A stretch of 49,771 nucleotides of DNA. Origin: Bryobacterales bacterium (GTDB taxonomy: Bacteria > Acidobacteriota > Terriglobia > Bryobacterales > Bryobacteraceae). The position numbers and the translations under genes were made by a program. This document shows positions 9,015 to 18,400 of this stretch, in pieces (position 1 is the stretch's first letter; each line of letters begins with the position of its first letter). The stretch covers positions 1 to 49,771 of the forward strand of contig JAEUQC010000193.1 of assembly GCA_016789905.1 (NCBI GenBank), written 5' to 3'. Under the pieces are notes generated by a model. It did not search any database, was not told the DNA's origin, and was given only the letters and a program-made list of their open reading frames with translations.

Positions 9015-10253
9015 TTAGTATCGCCCGAGCGCCACCGCCGCGGCCGATGCCGTCGCCAATATCGCCAGCCCCCCGCCGGCCAGCAATCGAAAACGCCCGC
9101 TGCCCAGCGCCGCCGCCACACCCAGTTTCAACACGCCGTTGGCCAGCACACCCGCCAGCAGCGCCACCCGCGCCGCCGGGTCCGCCGAAGCGCGCGCCAT
9201 CGATAGCGTCAACGCGTCCACATCCGTAAGGCCCAGCACGGCGCCGGAAACAACCAGGCCCGCGCCCCCGCCCCATTCCCGGGCCCAATGAACGGCATAG
9301 AGCACCCCTTGAAACAACAGCGCCATCTGCAGCGCGGCCCCCAATTGCAGCGGGTTTGGCGCCGGCGCGTCGCCCTCCGCCGCAGCCCCTCGCCGCAGCC
9401 CGAAAGCCACCATCGCCACGCCGGTCACCGCCGGCGCCGCCAGATACCACAACAGCTCCGCGGCCATCCCGCGCTCCAACACTAGCAGCGCCGTGAACAC
9501 GCGGAAATACATCACCGTGCACGCGCCAATGACGCCCAGCGCCAGCGGCGCGGCCATCTCCGGTTCTCGCCGGCTCAGGCGCGAAAACGTCCACGTCACG
9601 TTCGTGGAGGAGATCAGCCCGCCCAGCAAACCCGTCAACACATATCCCCGCCCAGGCCCGGCCACACCGCGCGCCACGTAGCCGCCAAAGCTCAACGACG
9701 AAAAGAACAGCACCAGTATCCAAAGTTCGCGCGGCCGCACGCCGCCCCAACCGCCAATCGGCCCTTCCGGCAGCAGCGGCAGCACAATCAGCGCCATCGC
9801 CGCAAAGCGGGCGGCCGCCTTCAATCCCTGGGCCGGAATCCGCGCCACCAGCGAATGCAGCCGCGATTTTTCCACCAGTAGCAGCGCCGTCCCCGCGAAC
9901 AGCGCGCTCGCCGTGCGGCCATTTCCGATCCCGGCCAGCACCCCGGCCGCCAGCACCACCAGCGCCGCCATCTCCGTGGTCCCATCGTGGTCCACTTTGC
10001 TGGCCGCGTAGTAGCCGATCAGTATCAGCCCTGTCGCGCCCGCCAGCAGTATGCCCGCCAGCCACGGCAATCCATGTGCCCAAAAGAGCCCCGCCACCCC
10101 TGCAAACAACCCCAGCAGTGTGAACGTGCGAATACCGGCAAAGTGCGACGCCGGGCCGGATGCGTGCCCGGACCACTGCCGCTCCATGCCAATCGCCGCG
10201 CCGCCAAGTGCGGCGATCAGCAGGCTGAACACGGCCTGGGTTTCGAGCAGCAT
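9015..10253 (-). CDS. MgtC/SapB-family membrane protein with DUF4010 domain
   Basis: The 412-residue integral membrane protein has about ten hydrophobic segments. The N-terminal 130 residues match MgtC/SapB (LIAALGGAAIGMERQW and AGIRTFTLLGLFAG). The rest fits the DUF4010 module, with GLISSTNVTWTFSRLSR and GLTDVDALTLSMAR as clear landmarks. MgtC relatives affect magnesium homeostasis and ATP synthase activity; for the DUF4010 class a transport role is only presumed. The start is ATG 10253, with GGGAACGG just upstream acting as a Shine-Dalgarno. Long open frame before it lacks membrane character and is not used. It sits 67 bases after the four-gene LysM/M15 cassette and directly precedes the U32 gene, probably in one transcript with it. 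Confidence 0.85.
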   Translation of the reverse strand: MLLETQAVFSLLIAALGGAAIGMERQWSGHASGPASHFAGIRTFTLLGLFAGVAGLFWAHGLPWLAGILLAGATGLILIGYYAASKVDHDGTTEMAALVVLAAGVLAGIGNGRTASALFAGTALLLVEKSRLHSLVARIPAQGLKAAARFAAMALIVLPLLPEGPIGGWGGVRPRELWILVLFFSSLSFGGYVARGVAGPGRGYVLTGLLGGLISSTNVTWTFSRLSRREPEMAAPLALGVIGACTVMYFRVFTALLVLERGMAAELLWYLAAPAVTGVAMVAFGLRRGAAAEGDAPAPNPLQLGAALQMALLFQGVLYAVHWAREWGGGAGLVVSGAVLGLTDVDALTLSMARASADPAARVALLAGVLANGVLKLGVAAALGSGRFRLLAGGGLAILATASAAAVALGRY

Positions 10254-10320
10254 CGCCGTTCCCAGTCTAACCAAGCCCGCGCAACCGCACACACCACGCG
10301 CGAATAGCCGGAAATTCTGC

Positions 10321-10857
10321 TCACGAAGTCTGGCTCCAGGTTTCCTGGTCCAGCGCCGGTAGCGAAAAGGAGCAGTTGCCCGGCTCAATTCCATCGAAGC
10401 GAACCCGCCCTTTAGCGTCCAGCGTTCCACGTTCAATCGCGCCGTTCGGCAACATGCAAACATACTCCTGGCCCGCCATCGGGCGGCCCAGATCGTCAAC
10501 CACTTCCATCTCAATCCACGTCTTAACCACCTTCGCTTCGCGGATCTGCTCGGCAACCGGCGCCGCCGCCGCCGCGGGCGGCACACCGCCGCCGCTGGAA
10601 ACCGCCAGCAGCGCCCAGGCCCCGGAACGGAACGCGTTCGCGATTACGCTGTGACGCGGATTTCCTGTGCCAGCCAGCGCGCCCCAAAGTAGCGTCAATT
10701 CCTCGGGGTTCCGCGGCCGCTGCAGCGCCCGCTCCAATAGCGCCACCGCCTGTTGCGGCGCAATCGGCGTCTCCTCCGCGCGGAGGTCCGAGGCCCGAAT
10801 CGCATTGTACAGCCGATTTAGTATGTGAATGCGGAAGACGCGCCGTTGGCTACTCAA
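10321..10857 (-). CDS. Small protein with spike-type beta-domain, LysM/M15 cassette
   Basis: The 178-residue protein is the last gene of the cassette. The N-terminal half is helical (an ALLERALQRP and NPEELTLLWGAL segment). The C-terminal third has the pattern V-D-D-x-G-R-P-M-x-G-x-x-Y, then LPNGAIERGTLDAKGRVR and IEPGNCSFSLP, which is the carboxypeptidase-regulatory-like beta-domain often fused to, or encoded beside, VgrG/PAAR/LysM proteins. I chose TTG 10857 because GGAGG lies 6 bases upstream and the codon overlaps the TAG of the M15 gene (TTGAGTAG), a translational-coupling arrangement. An in-frame ATG at 10887 is possible but has no ribosome site. No signal peptide is visible. Function is inferred only from the domain and neighbours. 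Confidence 0.65.
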   Translation of the reverse strand: MSSQRRVFRIHILNRLYNAIRASDLRAEETPIAPQQAVALLERALQRPRNPEELTLLWGALAGTGNPRHSVIANAFRSGAWALLAVSSGGGVPPAAAAAPVAEQIREAKVVKTWIEMEVVDDLGRPMAGQEYVCMLPNGAIERGTLDAKGRVRFDGIEPGNCSFSLPALDQETWSQTS

Positions 10858-13800
10858 TGTAGGCCTCCTCCTCTTCCACTGCTTCATCGGAAATCGAATC
10901 GCTGTTCGACGGACGCTCCGCTATCTCACTCGGTGACGGCCATGGTGTGCTGTCGAGTTCACTGCCCTTAAAGCCGATGCTGTATCCCAGTCCAAAGTGG
11001 ACCGGTTCCCCCGTAGCTTGCGTCGCGCCCTCCAGCGGTGTGCTCATGACCGGCGTCGAATAGCCACATTCGTTCAGCAGTTGCGCCCAATTGGTGGCTG
11101 CCTTCACCGAGTGATGCTGAAAGTGCCACCATTCCAGATGGGCCGCGTTTTCCCGCGGCGGCAGCATCACGATGTGCTCTGGCAGAAACAGCATCTTGCG
11201 CGGCGCGGGCGGCTTGCCCGGCTCCTGTTTGGCAGGCTTGCTAAAGACCGGCTGCACCAGGAAACTCCAGTCCTCCACTTTGATCTTCGCTGGCTTGGGA
11301 AGGTCCGCCTTCCTCACTTGTTTCTTCTTTGCTCCCTTTCCGGCCACTTCGGCGGCCAGCTTCGCCGCTGCCGCCTCATCATCGGCCTTTTGCTTGGCGG
11401 CCGTGGCTTCCGCCGTCAGCCTCGCCAGCGCCTTGTCCGCGGCCGCGGCCAGTTCCGCCCCTGTCAAAACGGTGGCCGCCGGCAGTTCGTCGTCCACCTG
11501 TACGCCGCTCGCCGCCACCTGAAATGACTTGTCTTGAAAGTCGTTCCGGAACAGCTTCAACACCTGCTTTAGCCCATCCTGCCGGTCCGGATTCAGCTCA
11601 TTCAGCACAACCGAAATCTGCGCGCCCCCGGGCAAATACACACCTTTGCTCCCGGGAAGGTAGGCCGGAACTTTCGGAATCTTTTTCAGCGGATTGATCT
11701 TGCGGCGCCACTCCTTGAAGAAGGGCGTGTCCACCTCGTCCGGCAGCGCCGTCTCGTCCACCGTGGTTTCCTTGCCCTTTGCGCCGGCCTCGCGAAACTC
11801 AATGACGTATTTTTTGTGCGCGAGTTCCGGCGCCTGCTGTTGGGAGGCGGTAATATCTTCAATCGCCGCCACCAGGTCTCCCTGTTCTGCCTTGCTCGTC
11901 TCAAATTGCAGGTAGTTTTCCATCGGGAAAGACGTCGGCGGCACCTTCGATGGATCGGCCGAAAACGAAGCACGGTCGCGCGTTTCCCACTTGTGCGGTT
12001 GTATGCGGTGCATCTGGCAGCCGTGCCCGACCGCCGATAGATTCAGCCACGATCTAGCCCACTCGCGCGCCGGAAAATCAGCGTCGCCCTCATCGGGTTT
12101 GTACACCGTCAGGCTGTCCGTACCGCCGTCCAGTTCGTAGAAGTTCACACGCCACTGCGTCACCGTCGCCCGGTAGTACCGGTTCACCAGTTCCGCCGCC
12201 TCCAGCGCGGCAAGGTCCTTGGCAAAGCCGTACGCCTCTTTGAACTGCGTACGAATCCAGTCGTTCGCCAGTTTCTCGTCTACGCCTTTCAAGTAGTTCG
12301 CCCTCACAAAACGGGCAAAGCCGCCCCCCACTCCTCCATCGTCTTTCTCGTCCGGATTCGCCGGGAGCCCCGCCCATTCGGCGATCTTGGTCTTCAACCG
12401 CTCCACCTCGTCGTTGTCAATCGTGCCGTCTTCTTTGAACACGGCCACGCTCGAATGCCCATACAGCCGAAACCGCATGCGCCACCGGTCAGGCAGCCGG
12501 TAGCCATCGGTATGGATGGCGCGTTTCGCGTCTTCGATCGCCTTCGCCGCCGCGTCGCGTTCTCGAGTCGCTTTCGCAACCCGCGTTTCGTACTTTTTGT
12601 CGATTCCCCCCAGCGCCTTCTCCGCGCTCTTCACACGAAATTTCGCCGCATCCGTCTGCTTCTTCGTCGGGGGCTTCGGGTTGTCCGGCGCCTCCATCGT
12701 CTCTTTGGCCGCATTCGCTGCGTCCAGCGTCTCCTGGGCCTTCGCCCGGTCCTTCTCCCGTTCCGCCGTCAGCGCATCCAACGCCTGCTGCTTCTGCTCC
12801 AGCGCTCTTTCCAGCTCCGCCACCGTCGCGCTGGCTTTCAACCGGCGAAATTCCGCCTCGAACCGGATAGGCCAATCCTCCGTCGATGTTCGCTGCCGGC
12901 CCCCCGTCATATCGCTGGCCAGTCCCGTCTTATGGATCGAATTCTTGATCGCTCCGCCCCCGCCTTCTGCCAGCAGTTGCCGGTACGAGTGGCCGGACTT
13001 CATTCCATAGCGGCATCCCATCACCTTTGCCAGCTCGCTCCAGGCATTGAACGCAAACGCGCCCCGGGCCAGCATCAGCACGCCGTTGCCAATGGTCACC
13101 AGATGCTGCGGCGGCTTCACCCATCGATTCTTGATCCACAACGCCATCGCCGCGTGCGTGCGCGGCCCTATCACGCCGCCCTGCTCCATCGCGGGTACTG
13201 GACTCGCCTTCGCCGCCGCCGCGGCCCCAATCTCCGATGCCCAGGAGTCTTCTTCATGGGCCGGATCCCATGCTTCCAGGCGCATCGCCTCGCCCTTGCC
13301 CAGGTGCTCCTGGAACCGGGCCGCCGCCGCCTGCAGCGGTCCGTGGAAGAAACTGTACGCGTCCGTCAGCGCCTTTACCCGCTTCGCCTTCGCGCTTTCC
13401 CCCATGCTCTTGCTCTTCTCAGTTCTGGTGATTGCCGCTTTCAATCCGGGCACGGAGTAAGGTGTGTCCTGGTCCCCAGTCGCCGGGTATTTCAGCTTTC
13501 CCAGGGAATCAACGGCCTCCTCCACCTGTTGCCGCACCGCGCTCAGGTTCTCGTGCGGCATTCCGGCGTACAACCACCAGCGGTAGCTCTTATCTTCGCC
13601 TTGCCATTGCGGCACGTACGCCTCGGCTTTCGGCGGCACGTGGATCACGAACTGCTCTCCGTCCTTCCCGCTGCCGTTTTCCACCCGGAACCTCTGCACT
13701 GCGGGGCCCCCGAAGCCGAAATACTTGGCAAATCCGGACGTCCCGGGCATCGCGCCCCACAGGTCCGTGTTATGAAAATCCACCTCCGCTCGCCCCGGAA

Positions 13801-14266
13801 ACTGGTTGTTCAGTCCGCGTGTCAGGGCGCGCGCCAGGTCCGGACTCGGGTGCCGTATATAAAGCGCGAAATACTCCTCTCCTGCCGAAAATTTAAAGGA
13901 GTCCGGTTCCAACCGCGCGTGCCGGTCGCGCCATGGGTTGGATGTCGCATACACCGGCTCCAGGTAGCCGTCGACATCCGTAATCCCCAACACGAACTGG
14001 TCCGCCGGGTCTGGAACGGTTTCGGCGAGCTGGGCCTCATACTGCTTCTGGAGCCGCTTGTAACGCTTTTCGTTGAACTCCTTCACGTGCGGTGTTTCCA
14101 CCACCCGCGCCACCTTCGCGGCCTTCGTGTCCTCTTTCTCCCCTGCCGGCGGCGAGAGTTTGAATGCGATGAACAGCCCCTTCACCGGATCGTTCGACCC
14201 GGCTAACAGCACCCGGACCGTAAATAGTCCCGGCGCCACCGCAACGGGATTCTCTTTCTTGGCCAT
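10850..14266 (-). CDS. Giant M15-type metallopeptidase with split zinc motifs
   Basis: The 1138-residue protein has no recognisable signal peptide. Residues 443-452 read SIHKTGLASD, an exact fit to the SxHxxGxAxD zinc motif of M15 (VanX/VanY, D-Ala-D-Ala cleaving) peptidases, preceded by the usual SGHSYRQ segment. The catalytic Glu and third zinc ligand of the family appear only at 1045-1048 (EWWH), so about 590 residues are inserted where normal members have about 60. The insert holds coiled coils (about 478-585 and 938-980), a Lys/Ala-rich stretch and a globular part with HGCQMHRI. Residues 364-374 (GVIGPRTHAAM) resemble a peptidoglycan-binding repeat. It lies 6 bases after the 153-residue gene. 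Peptidoglycan cleavage is the likely activity; the insert could be a delivery or binding module. Confidence 0.7.
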   Translation of the reverse strand: MAKKENPVAVAPGLFTVRVLLAGSNDPVKGLFIAFKLSPPAGEKEDTKAAKVARVVETPHVKEFNEKRYKRLQKQYEAQLAETVPDPADQFVLGITDVDGYLEPVYATSNPWRDRHARLEPDSFKFSAGEEYFALYIRHPSPDLARALTRGLNNQFPGRAEVDFHNTDLWGAMPGTSGFAKYFGFGGPAVQRFRVENGSGKDGEQFVIHVPPKAEAYVPQWQGEDKSYRWWLYAGMPHENLSAVRQQVEEAVDSLGKLKYPATGDQDTPYSVPGLKAAITRTEKSKSMGESAKAKRVKALTDAYSFFHGPLQAAAARFQEHLGKGEAMRLEAWDPAHEEDSWASEIGAAAAAKASPVPAMEQGGVIGPRTHAAMALWIKNRWVKPPQHLVTIGNGVLMLARGAFAFNAWSELAKVMGCRYGMKSGHSYRQLLAEGGGGAIKNSIHKTGLASDMTGGRQRTSTEDWPIRFEAEFRRLKASATVAELERALEQKQQALDALTAEREKDRAKAQETLDAANAAKETMEAPDNPKPPTKKQTDAAKFRVKSAEKALGGIDKKYETRVAKATRERDAAAKAIEDAKRAIHTDGYRLPDRWRMRFRLYGHSSVAVFKEDGTIDNDEVERLKTKIAEWAGLPANPDEKDDGGVGGGFARFVRANYLKGVDEKLANDWIRTQFKEAYGFAKDLAALEAAELVNRYYRATVTQWRVNFYELDGGTDSLTVYKPDEGDADFPAREWARSWLNLSAVGHGCQMHRIQPHKWETRDRASFSADPSKVPPTSFPMENYLQFETSKAEQGDLVAAIEDITASQQQAPELAHKKYVIEFREAGAKGKETTVDETALPDEVDTPFFKEWRRKINPLKKIPKVPAYLPGSKGVYLPGGAQISVVLNELNPDRQDGLKQVLKLFRNDFQDKSFQVAASGVQVDDELPAATVLTGAELAAAADKALARLTAEATAAKQKADDEAAAAKLAAEVAGKGAKKKQVRKADLPKPAKIKVEDWSFLVQPVFSKPAKQEPGKPPAPRKMLFLPEHIVMLPPRENAAHLEWWHFQHHSVKAATNWAQLLNECGYSTPVMSTPLEGATQATGEPVHFGLGYSIGFKGSELDSTPWPSPSEIAERPSNSDSISDEAVEEEEAYIE

Positions 14267-14272
14267 GATTGT

Positions 14273-14734
14273 TCAGCTCCCGCACGGACAGCCGGAGCCT
14301 GGCTCCGCCTCCGCTGCCTCCCGTTCCACCAGCGTGTGTGGATCGTCCGTGCATGGCGTTGCCTCCGGTGCCGTTTCGCCCAGCTTTTGGTCGCCGATGT
14401 AGGCGGCGCCACGCGACACCAGCAGGTTGGAAATCACGGTGTTCCAGCTCTCGGCCACCCGAACGTCAACGCTGTAAATTCCCGCTGGAACGTCGTGGAA
14501 CGGGTAGTACAAATGGCGTTTGTCTCGCGCCGCTTTCACTTCCGTGTCGGAGCTCAGACACACGTGTTCCCAATCCCCGCCCAGGCTGCGCAGGCAAACC
14601 GCGTCGTCCTGGAACGGGTCGCCGTCCATGTCGAGTTCCAATGGAATCACAACGTCCACGCCCCCCAACACAATCGTGTTGTGCTCCGTCTCGCCGGCGT
14701 TGAACAGCGCGACGTCGTGCGTATCAGCAGCCAT
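14273..14734 (-). CDS. Unknown beta-rich protein with Cys-rich tail, LysM/M15 cassette
   Basis: I do not recognise the family of this 153-residue protein. It is beta-rich, with alternating strands (VDVVIPLELDM, HLYYPFHDVPAGIYSVDVRVA, VISNLLVSRGAAYIG) resembling a small sandwich, and ends in an acidic, proline/cysteine-containing tail (GCPCGS). There is no signal peptide or membrane segment. The start is ATG 14734, with GGAG 8-11 bases upstream. The ATG overlaps the TGA of the LysM gene by 11 bases, and the M15 gene starts 6 bases after its stop, so it is translated within the same operon. From position and size it could be an adaptor, chaperone or immunity-like partner of the M15 protein. None of these can be read from the sequence. 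Confidence 0.6.
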   Translation of the reverse strand: MAADTHDVALFNAGETEHNTIVLGGVDVVIPLELDMDGDPFQDDAVCLRSLGGDWEHVCLSSDTEVKAARDKRHLYYPFHDVPAGIYSVDVRVAESWNTVISNLLVSRGAAYIGDQKLGETAPEATPCTDDPHTLVEREAAEAEPGSGCPCGS

Positions 14735-15371
14735 GAAGCTTCTCCAGTCTGGCCAGCGTTGCCTCGTCGGGCAAGCCATTCGGTTCCAGGTCCTCATCGG
14801 CCTGCAGCAACGCCAGCGCCGCCCGCGTATTGCGCCCATAGATGCCGTCGTTCGGGCCGGCCGTGTACCCCAGGTTGTTCAGCCGCGCCTGAATTCCCGT
14901 AAGGTCGTCCTCTTCCACGTCACCATTTGGGTTTAGGTGTCCCAGGTTCAGCGTCAAAGTCCGGCCGGCAATCGTCAGCGTGGCCGTGGCCTCCTCCATC
15001 GCTACAGGCTCCGCCACCAGGCCGTCCCCATTGGTGGCCCCCCGTTTCGCCCGGCCGCCGCTGAACTGGATGGCGTAAGGTTCGTCGCGAAATGGCTCGC
15101 CTTTGGCATCTTTGAAAACCACCCGGAGAAACTTCCGCGGAGACTTAACCGTGAACCGGTGCAGCCGCCCGGTCGCGATTTGCTCCTCCTTCACGCGAGC
15201 CGCCGGAATGACGATTTCGTCCCCAGGGAACAGGATATTGGGGTTGGGCCGCTTCTTGCGCAATGCGCTGTTGGCGGGGTGGTTGTAGATCGTTCTCCAG
15301 TCGGAGAAGCCATACCTGTCGGCAATGCGGCTAAGGCACTCGCCCTGACGTACGATGTGACTCTTGCTCAT
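14724..15371 (-). CDS. LysM plus peptidoglycan-binding domain protein
   Basis: The 215-residue protein has an N-terminal LysM domain (about residues 4-56: HIVRQGECLSRIADRYGF and the closing LFPGDEIVIP), a middle beta-domain (about 68-138, carrying KDAKGEPFRDEPYAIQF) and a C-terminal PG_binding_1 domain (about 145-212: LNNLGYTAGPNDGIYGRNTRAAL). LysM and PG_binding_1 both bind glycan or peptidoglycan. LysM proteins without a signal peptide also occur as tail components of contractile injection systems. I chose ATG 15371; a GTG at 15386 adds five residues. An inverted repeat (CGCGAA, three bases, TTCGCG at 15393-15407) sits in the presumed promoter region. It is the first gene of a four-gene minus-strand cassette, 81 bases after dnaE. 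Confidence 0.85.
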   Translation of the reverse strand: MSKSHIVRQGECLSRIADRYGFSDWRTIYNHPANSALRKKRPNPNILFPGDEIVIPAARVKEEQIATGRLHRFTVKSPRKFLRVVFKDAKGEPFRDEPYAIQFSGGRAKRGATNGDGLVAEPVAMEEATATLTIAGRTLTLNLGHLNPNGDVEEDDLTGIQARLNNLGYTAGPNDGIYGRNTRAALALLQADEDLEPNGLPDEATLARLEKLHGC

Positions 15372-15452
15372 GAGAGGCGCTTGCACTAAACGCGCGAACC
15401 ATTCGCGGACCGGGTCAGTGCTTGTCCTGCTTCCCTCAGCTTACAACGGCGG

Positions 15453-18400
15453 CTAATTCTGCAAAACCTCGAACGCCTCCGCGCCACAAATCTGCTCCAC
15501 CGTCTTTCGAAATTCCCGGTCCGGCCGCACCCGTTGCACCACATCCAGAATCGCCGAAAAATCGCGCGCCGCTTCCAGCTTCAGCCGCACTTGCGCCGTC
15601 CCCGGCTTGCGCTCAAACAGTTCGTGCAGCTCCCGCACCGGGTCGCGCCCATTCTCCTGCAGCCGCACCCGGATCGCAATCAGCGACGCCAGCGGCACCC
15701 GCGTATTCGCCAGTGGAATCAGTTCCTTAATCCGTAGCCGCGGCGCCGCCCCCTCGTCCGGCATCACCGTCGCCACTATCAAACACGCGTTGTCGTCAGT
15801 CAGGCATGGCGACAGATCTTCGATCAGATGATCATTGTCGCGCCCATTGAAAATCATCCCTTCCAGCGATCCCTTCAAATCTTCCACGCCCAGCGTCACG
15901 TACGCCTTGCCTTCCTTCGAGCGCCGCCGCTGGATGCCCGTCAGTATGCCGCACAGCTTCACTTCAAAATTGCGCGGCAGGTCCGCCAGTTGGTCCGTCT
16001 CGTGGGTGCGCAGGTCCGCGATCCGGTCTTCATAGTCGTCCAGCGGATGGCCGGAAACATAAAACCCGATCATTTCCTTCTCGCCCTGCAGCGCCTGCAT
16101 TCGCTTCCAATCCGGCACCTTTGGCAGGTCTTCCTGCGTCTCTTCCCCGCCGCCAAACATATCGCCGAACAGCCCGCCCTGGCCGGATTCCTTGTCCCGC
16201 CGCACCTTCGCCCCGTGCTCCATCGCCCGGTCCACCGCCGCAAATAGCTGCGACCGCGTCCCGTCCAGCGAGTCCATCGCCCCCGCTTTTATCAACGATT
16301 CAATCGCCCGCTTGTTCACCGCCGAAAGGTCGATCCGCTCGGCAAATTCAAAGAAGTTCTTGAACGGTCCGCCCTCTTTGCGCGCCGCCAGAATCGATTC
16401 CACCGCGCCCTGCCCAAGGTTCTTAATCGCCCCCAGCCCGAATCGAATCGCCTCTCCATCCGGCGCGAACGAAAGCAGACTCTTGTTCACATCCGGCGGC
16501 AGCACCTTGATGCCGCGGTCCCGGCATTCATTGATGTATTTGACGACTTTATCGGTGTTCCCCGTTTCCGACGTCAACAGCCCCGACATGAACTCAATCG
16601 AATAGTGCGCCTTCAGGTACGCCGTTATATACGCCATATAGGCGTATGCCGCCGAATGGCTCTTGTTGAACCCGTACCCGGCGAACTGCGCCATCAGGTC
16701 GAAAATCTTATCGGCCTTCTTGACGTTCAGGTTGTTCTTCGCCGCGCCTTCCAGGAAGCGTACTTTCTGCCGCTCCATCTCGTCCGCGCTCTTCTTGCCC
16801 ATCGCGCGCCGCAGAATATCGGCGTCGCCCAGCGAGTAGCCCGCCAGCACGTTCGATATCTGCATCACCTGCTCTTGGTACACAATGACGCCGTATGTCT
16901 CCGCCAGCAGCGGCTCCAGTTGCGGCAGGTCGTACACCACTTCCTTCTTCCCGTGCTTGCGCGCGATGAAGTCGTCCACCATCCCGCCCTGGATCGGGCC
17001 CGGCCGGTATAGCGCGTTCAGCGCGCACAGGTCTTCAATTCGCTCCGGTTTCGACCGGCGCAAAATGTCCTGCATCCCGCCGGATTCAAACTGGAATACG
17101 CCCGAAGTGTTGCCCTTGTGGAAGATCTCCTGGTAGGTAAACGCATCGTCCAGCGGGATCTCTTCCATCACGATCTTCTTCCCGCGGTTGGATTCAATCA
17201 GCTTCAACGCGTCGTCGACAATGGTGAGCGTCGTCAGGCCCAGGAAGTCCATCTTCAGCAGGCCCATTTTTTCCAGCCCGCTCATGTCGTACTGCGTCAC
17301 AATTTCGTCTTTGTTCGTCTTGTACAGCGGAACGATGTTCTTCAACGGCTCCGGCGAAATAACAACACCCGCCGCGTGTACGCTCGCGTTCCGCGCCATG
17401 CCCTCCAGCCGCTGCGCCACCTCCAGCACGTCCTCCACGCGCCGGTCCGCCTTCGCTGCCTCCCCAAACCCCGGCTCCTGTTCAATCGCCTCTTTTAACT
17501 TGATATTCAGCGTGGGCGGAACCAGCTTGGTCAGCTTGTCCACTTCGCCAAACGTCATCTCCATCACGCGGCCCACGTCCTTAATCGCCGCCTTCGCGCC
17601 CAGCGTTCCGAACGTGATGATCTGCGCCACCTGCTCCCGGCCGTACTTTTCTGTGACGTACTGAATCACCTTCCCCCGCCCGCGCGGTTCGAAGTCCGTA
17701 TCAATATCGGGCATGCTGATGCGTTCCGGATTCAGGAACCGTTCAAACAGCAGGCCATATTGCAGCGGATCGATATCGGTGATCGTCATCGCAAACGAAA
17801 CCAGACTCCCCGCCGCGGACCCGCGGCCTGGCCCCACCGGAATGTTCTGCTCCCGCGCGTACCGGATGAAGTCCCACACGATCAGAAAATAGCCGGAGAA
17901 CTTCATCTGCTGGATCATCTTGATCTCACGCGTCAGCCGTTCTTCGTACTCCGGCAGCGGCGTGCGCAGTTGCCCGTGCGCCGCCATGTATTCCAGCCGC
18001 GGCTTGCGCTTCTCAAACCCCTCGCGCACCGCGTATTCAAAGAAGCTGTCGATCGAGTGGTTCGGCGGTACGTCGAACTTCGGGAACGGCTCCTTTACTT
18101 TCTCCAGCTTCACCTGGCAGCTCATCGCAATCTCGTAAGGTGTCACCAGCGATTGCGGATAGTTCGAAAACAGCGCCTCCATCTCCCGTTTGTTCTTGAT
18201 GTAGAACGCCGGCTTGTCCCACTTCATTCGATTGGGATCGTTGTACGTCTTGCCGGTGGAAATGCACATGAAGATGTCGTGCGCCCGCGCGTCGGCCTGG
18301 CGCAGGTAATGCGCGTCGTTCGTCGCCACCAGCGGCAGGTCCATGTCCTTGGCCAGCCGCGCCACCTCCGGGATCAGCTTATGGTCCTGGTCCAGGTCGT

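Noticed and set aside
9007..10176. Open upstream extension of the U32 gene frame, 390 codons
   Set aside because: It is antisense-like low-complexity Gly/Arg-rich sequence fully overlapping the well-supported MgtC/DUF4010 gene in another frame.
12455..14206. 583-codon plus-strand open frame opposite the M15 gene
   Set aside because: Arg/His/Leu-rich shadow without domain features; the minus frame has zinc motifs and good operon spacing.
10321..15371. Complete T6SS or phage-tail island
   Set aside because: No sheath, tube, baseplate or VgrG/PAAR gene is present in or beside the cassette.
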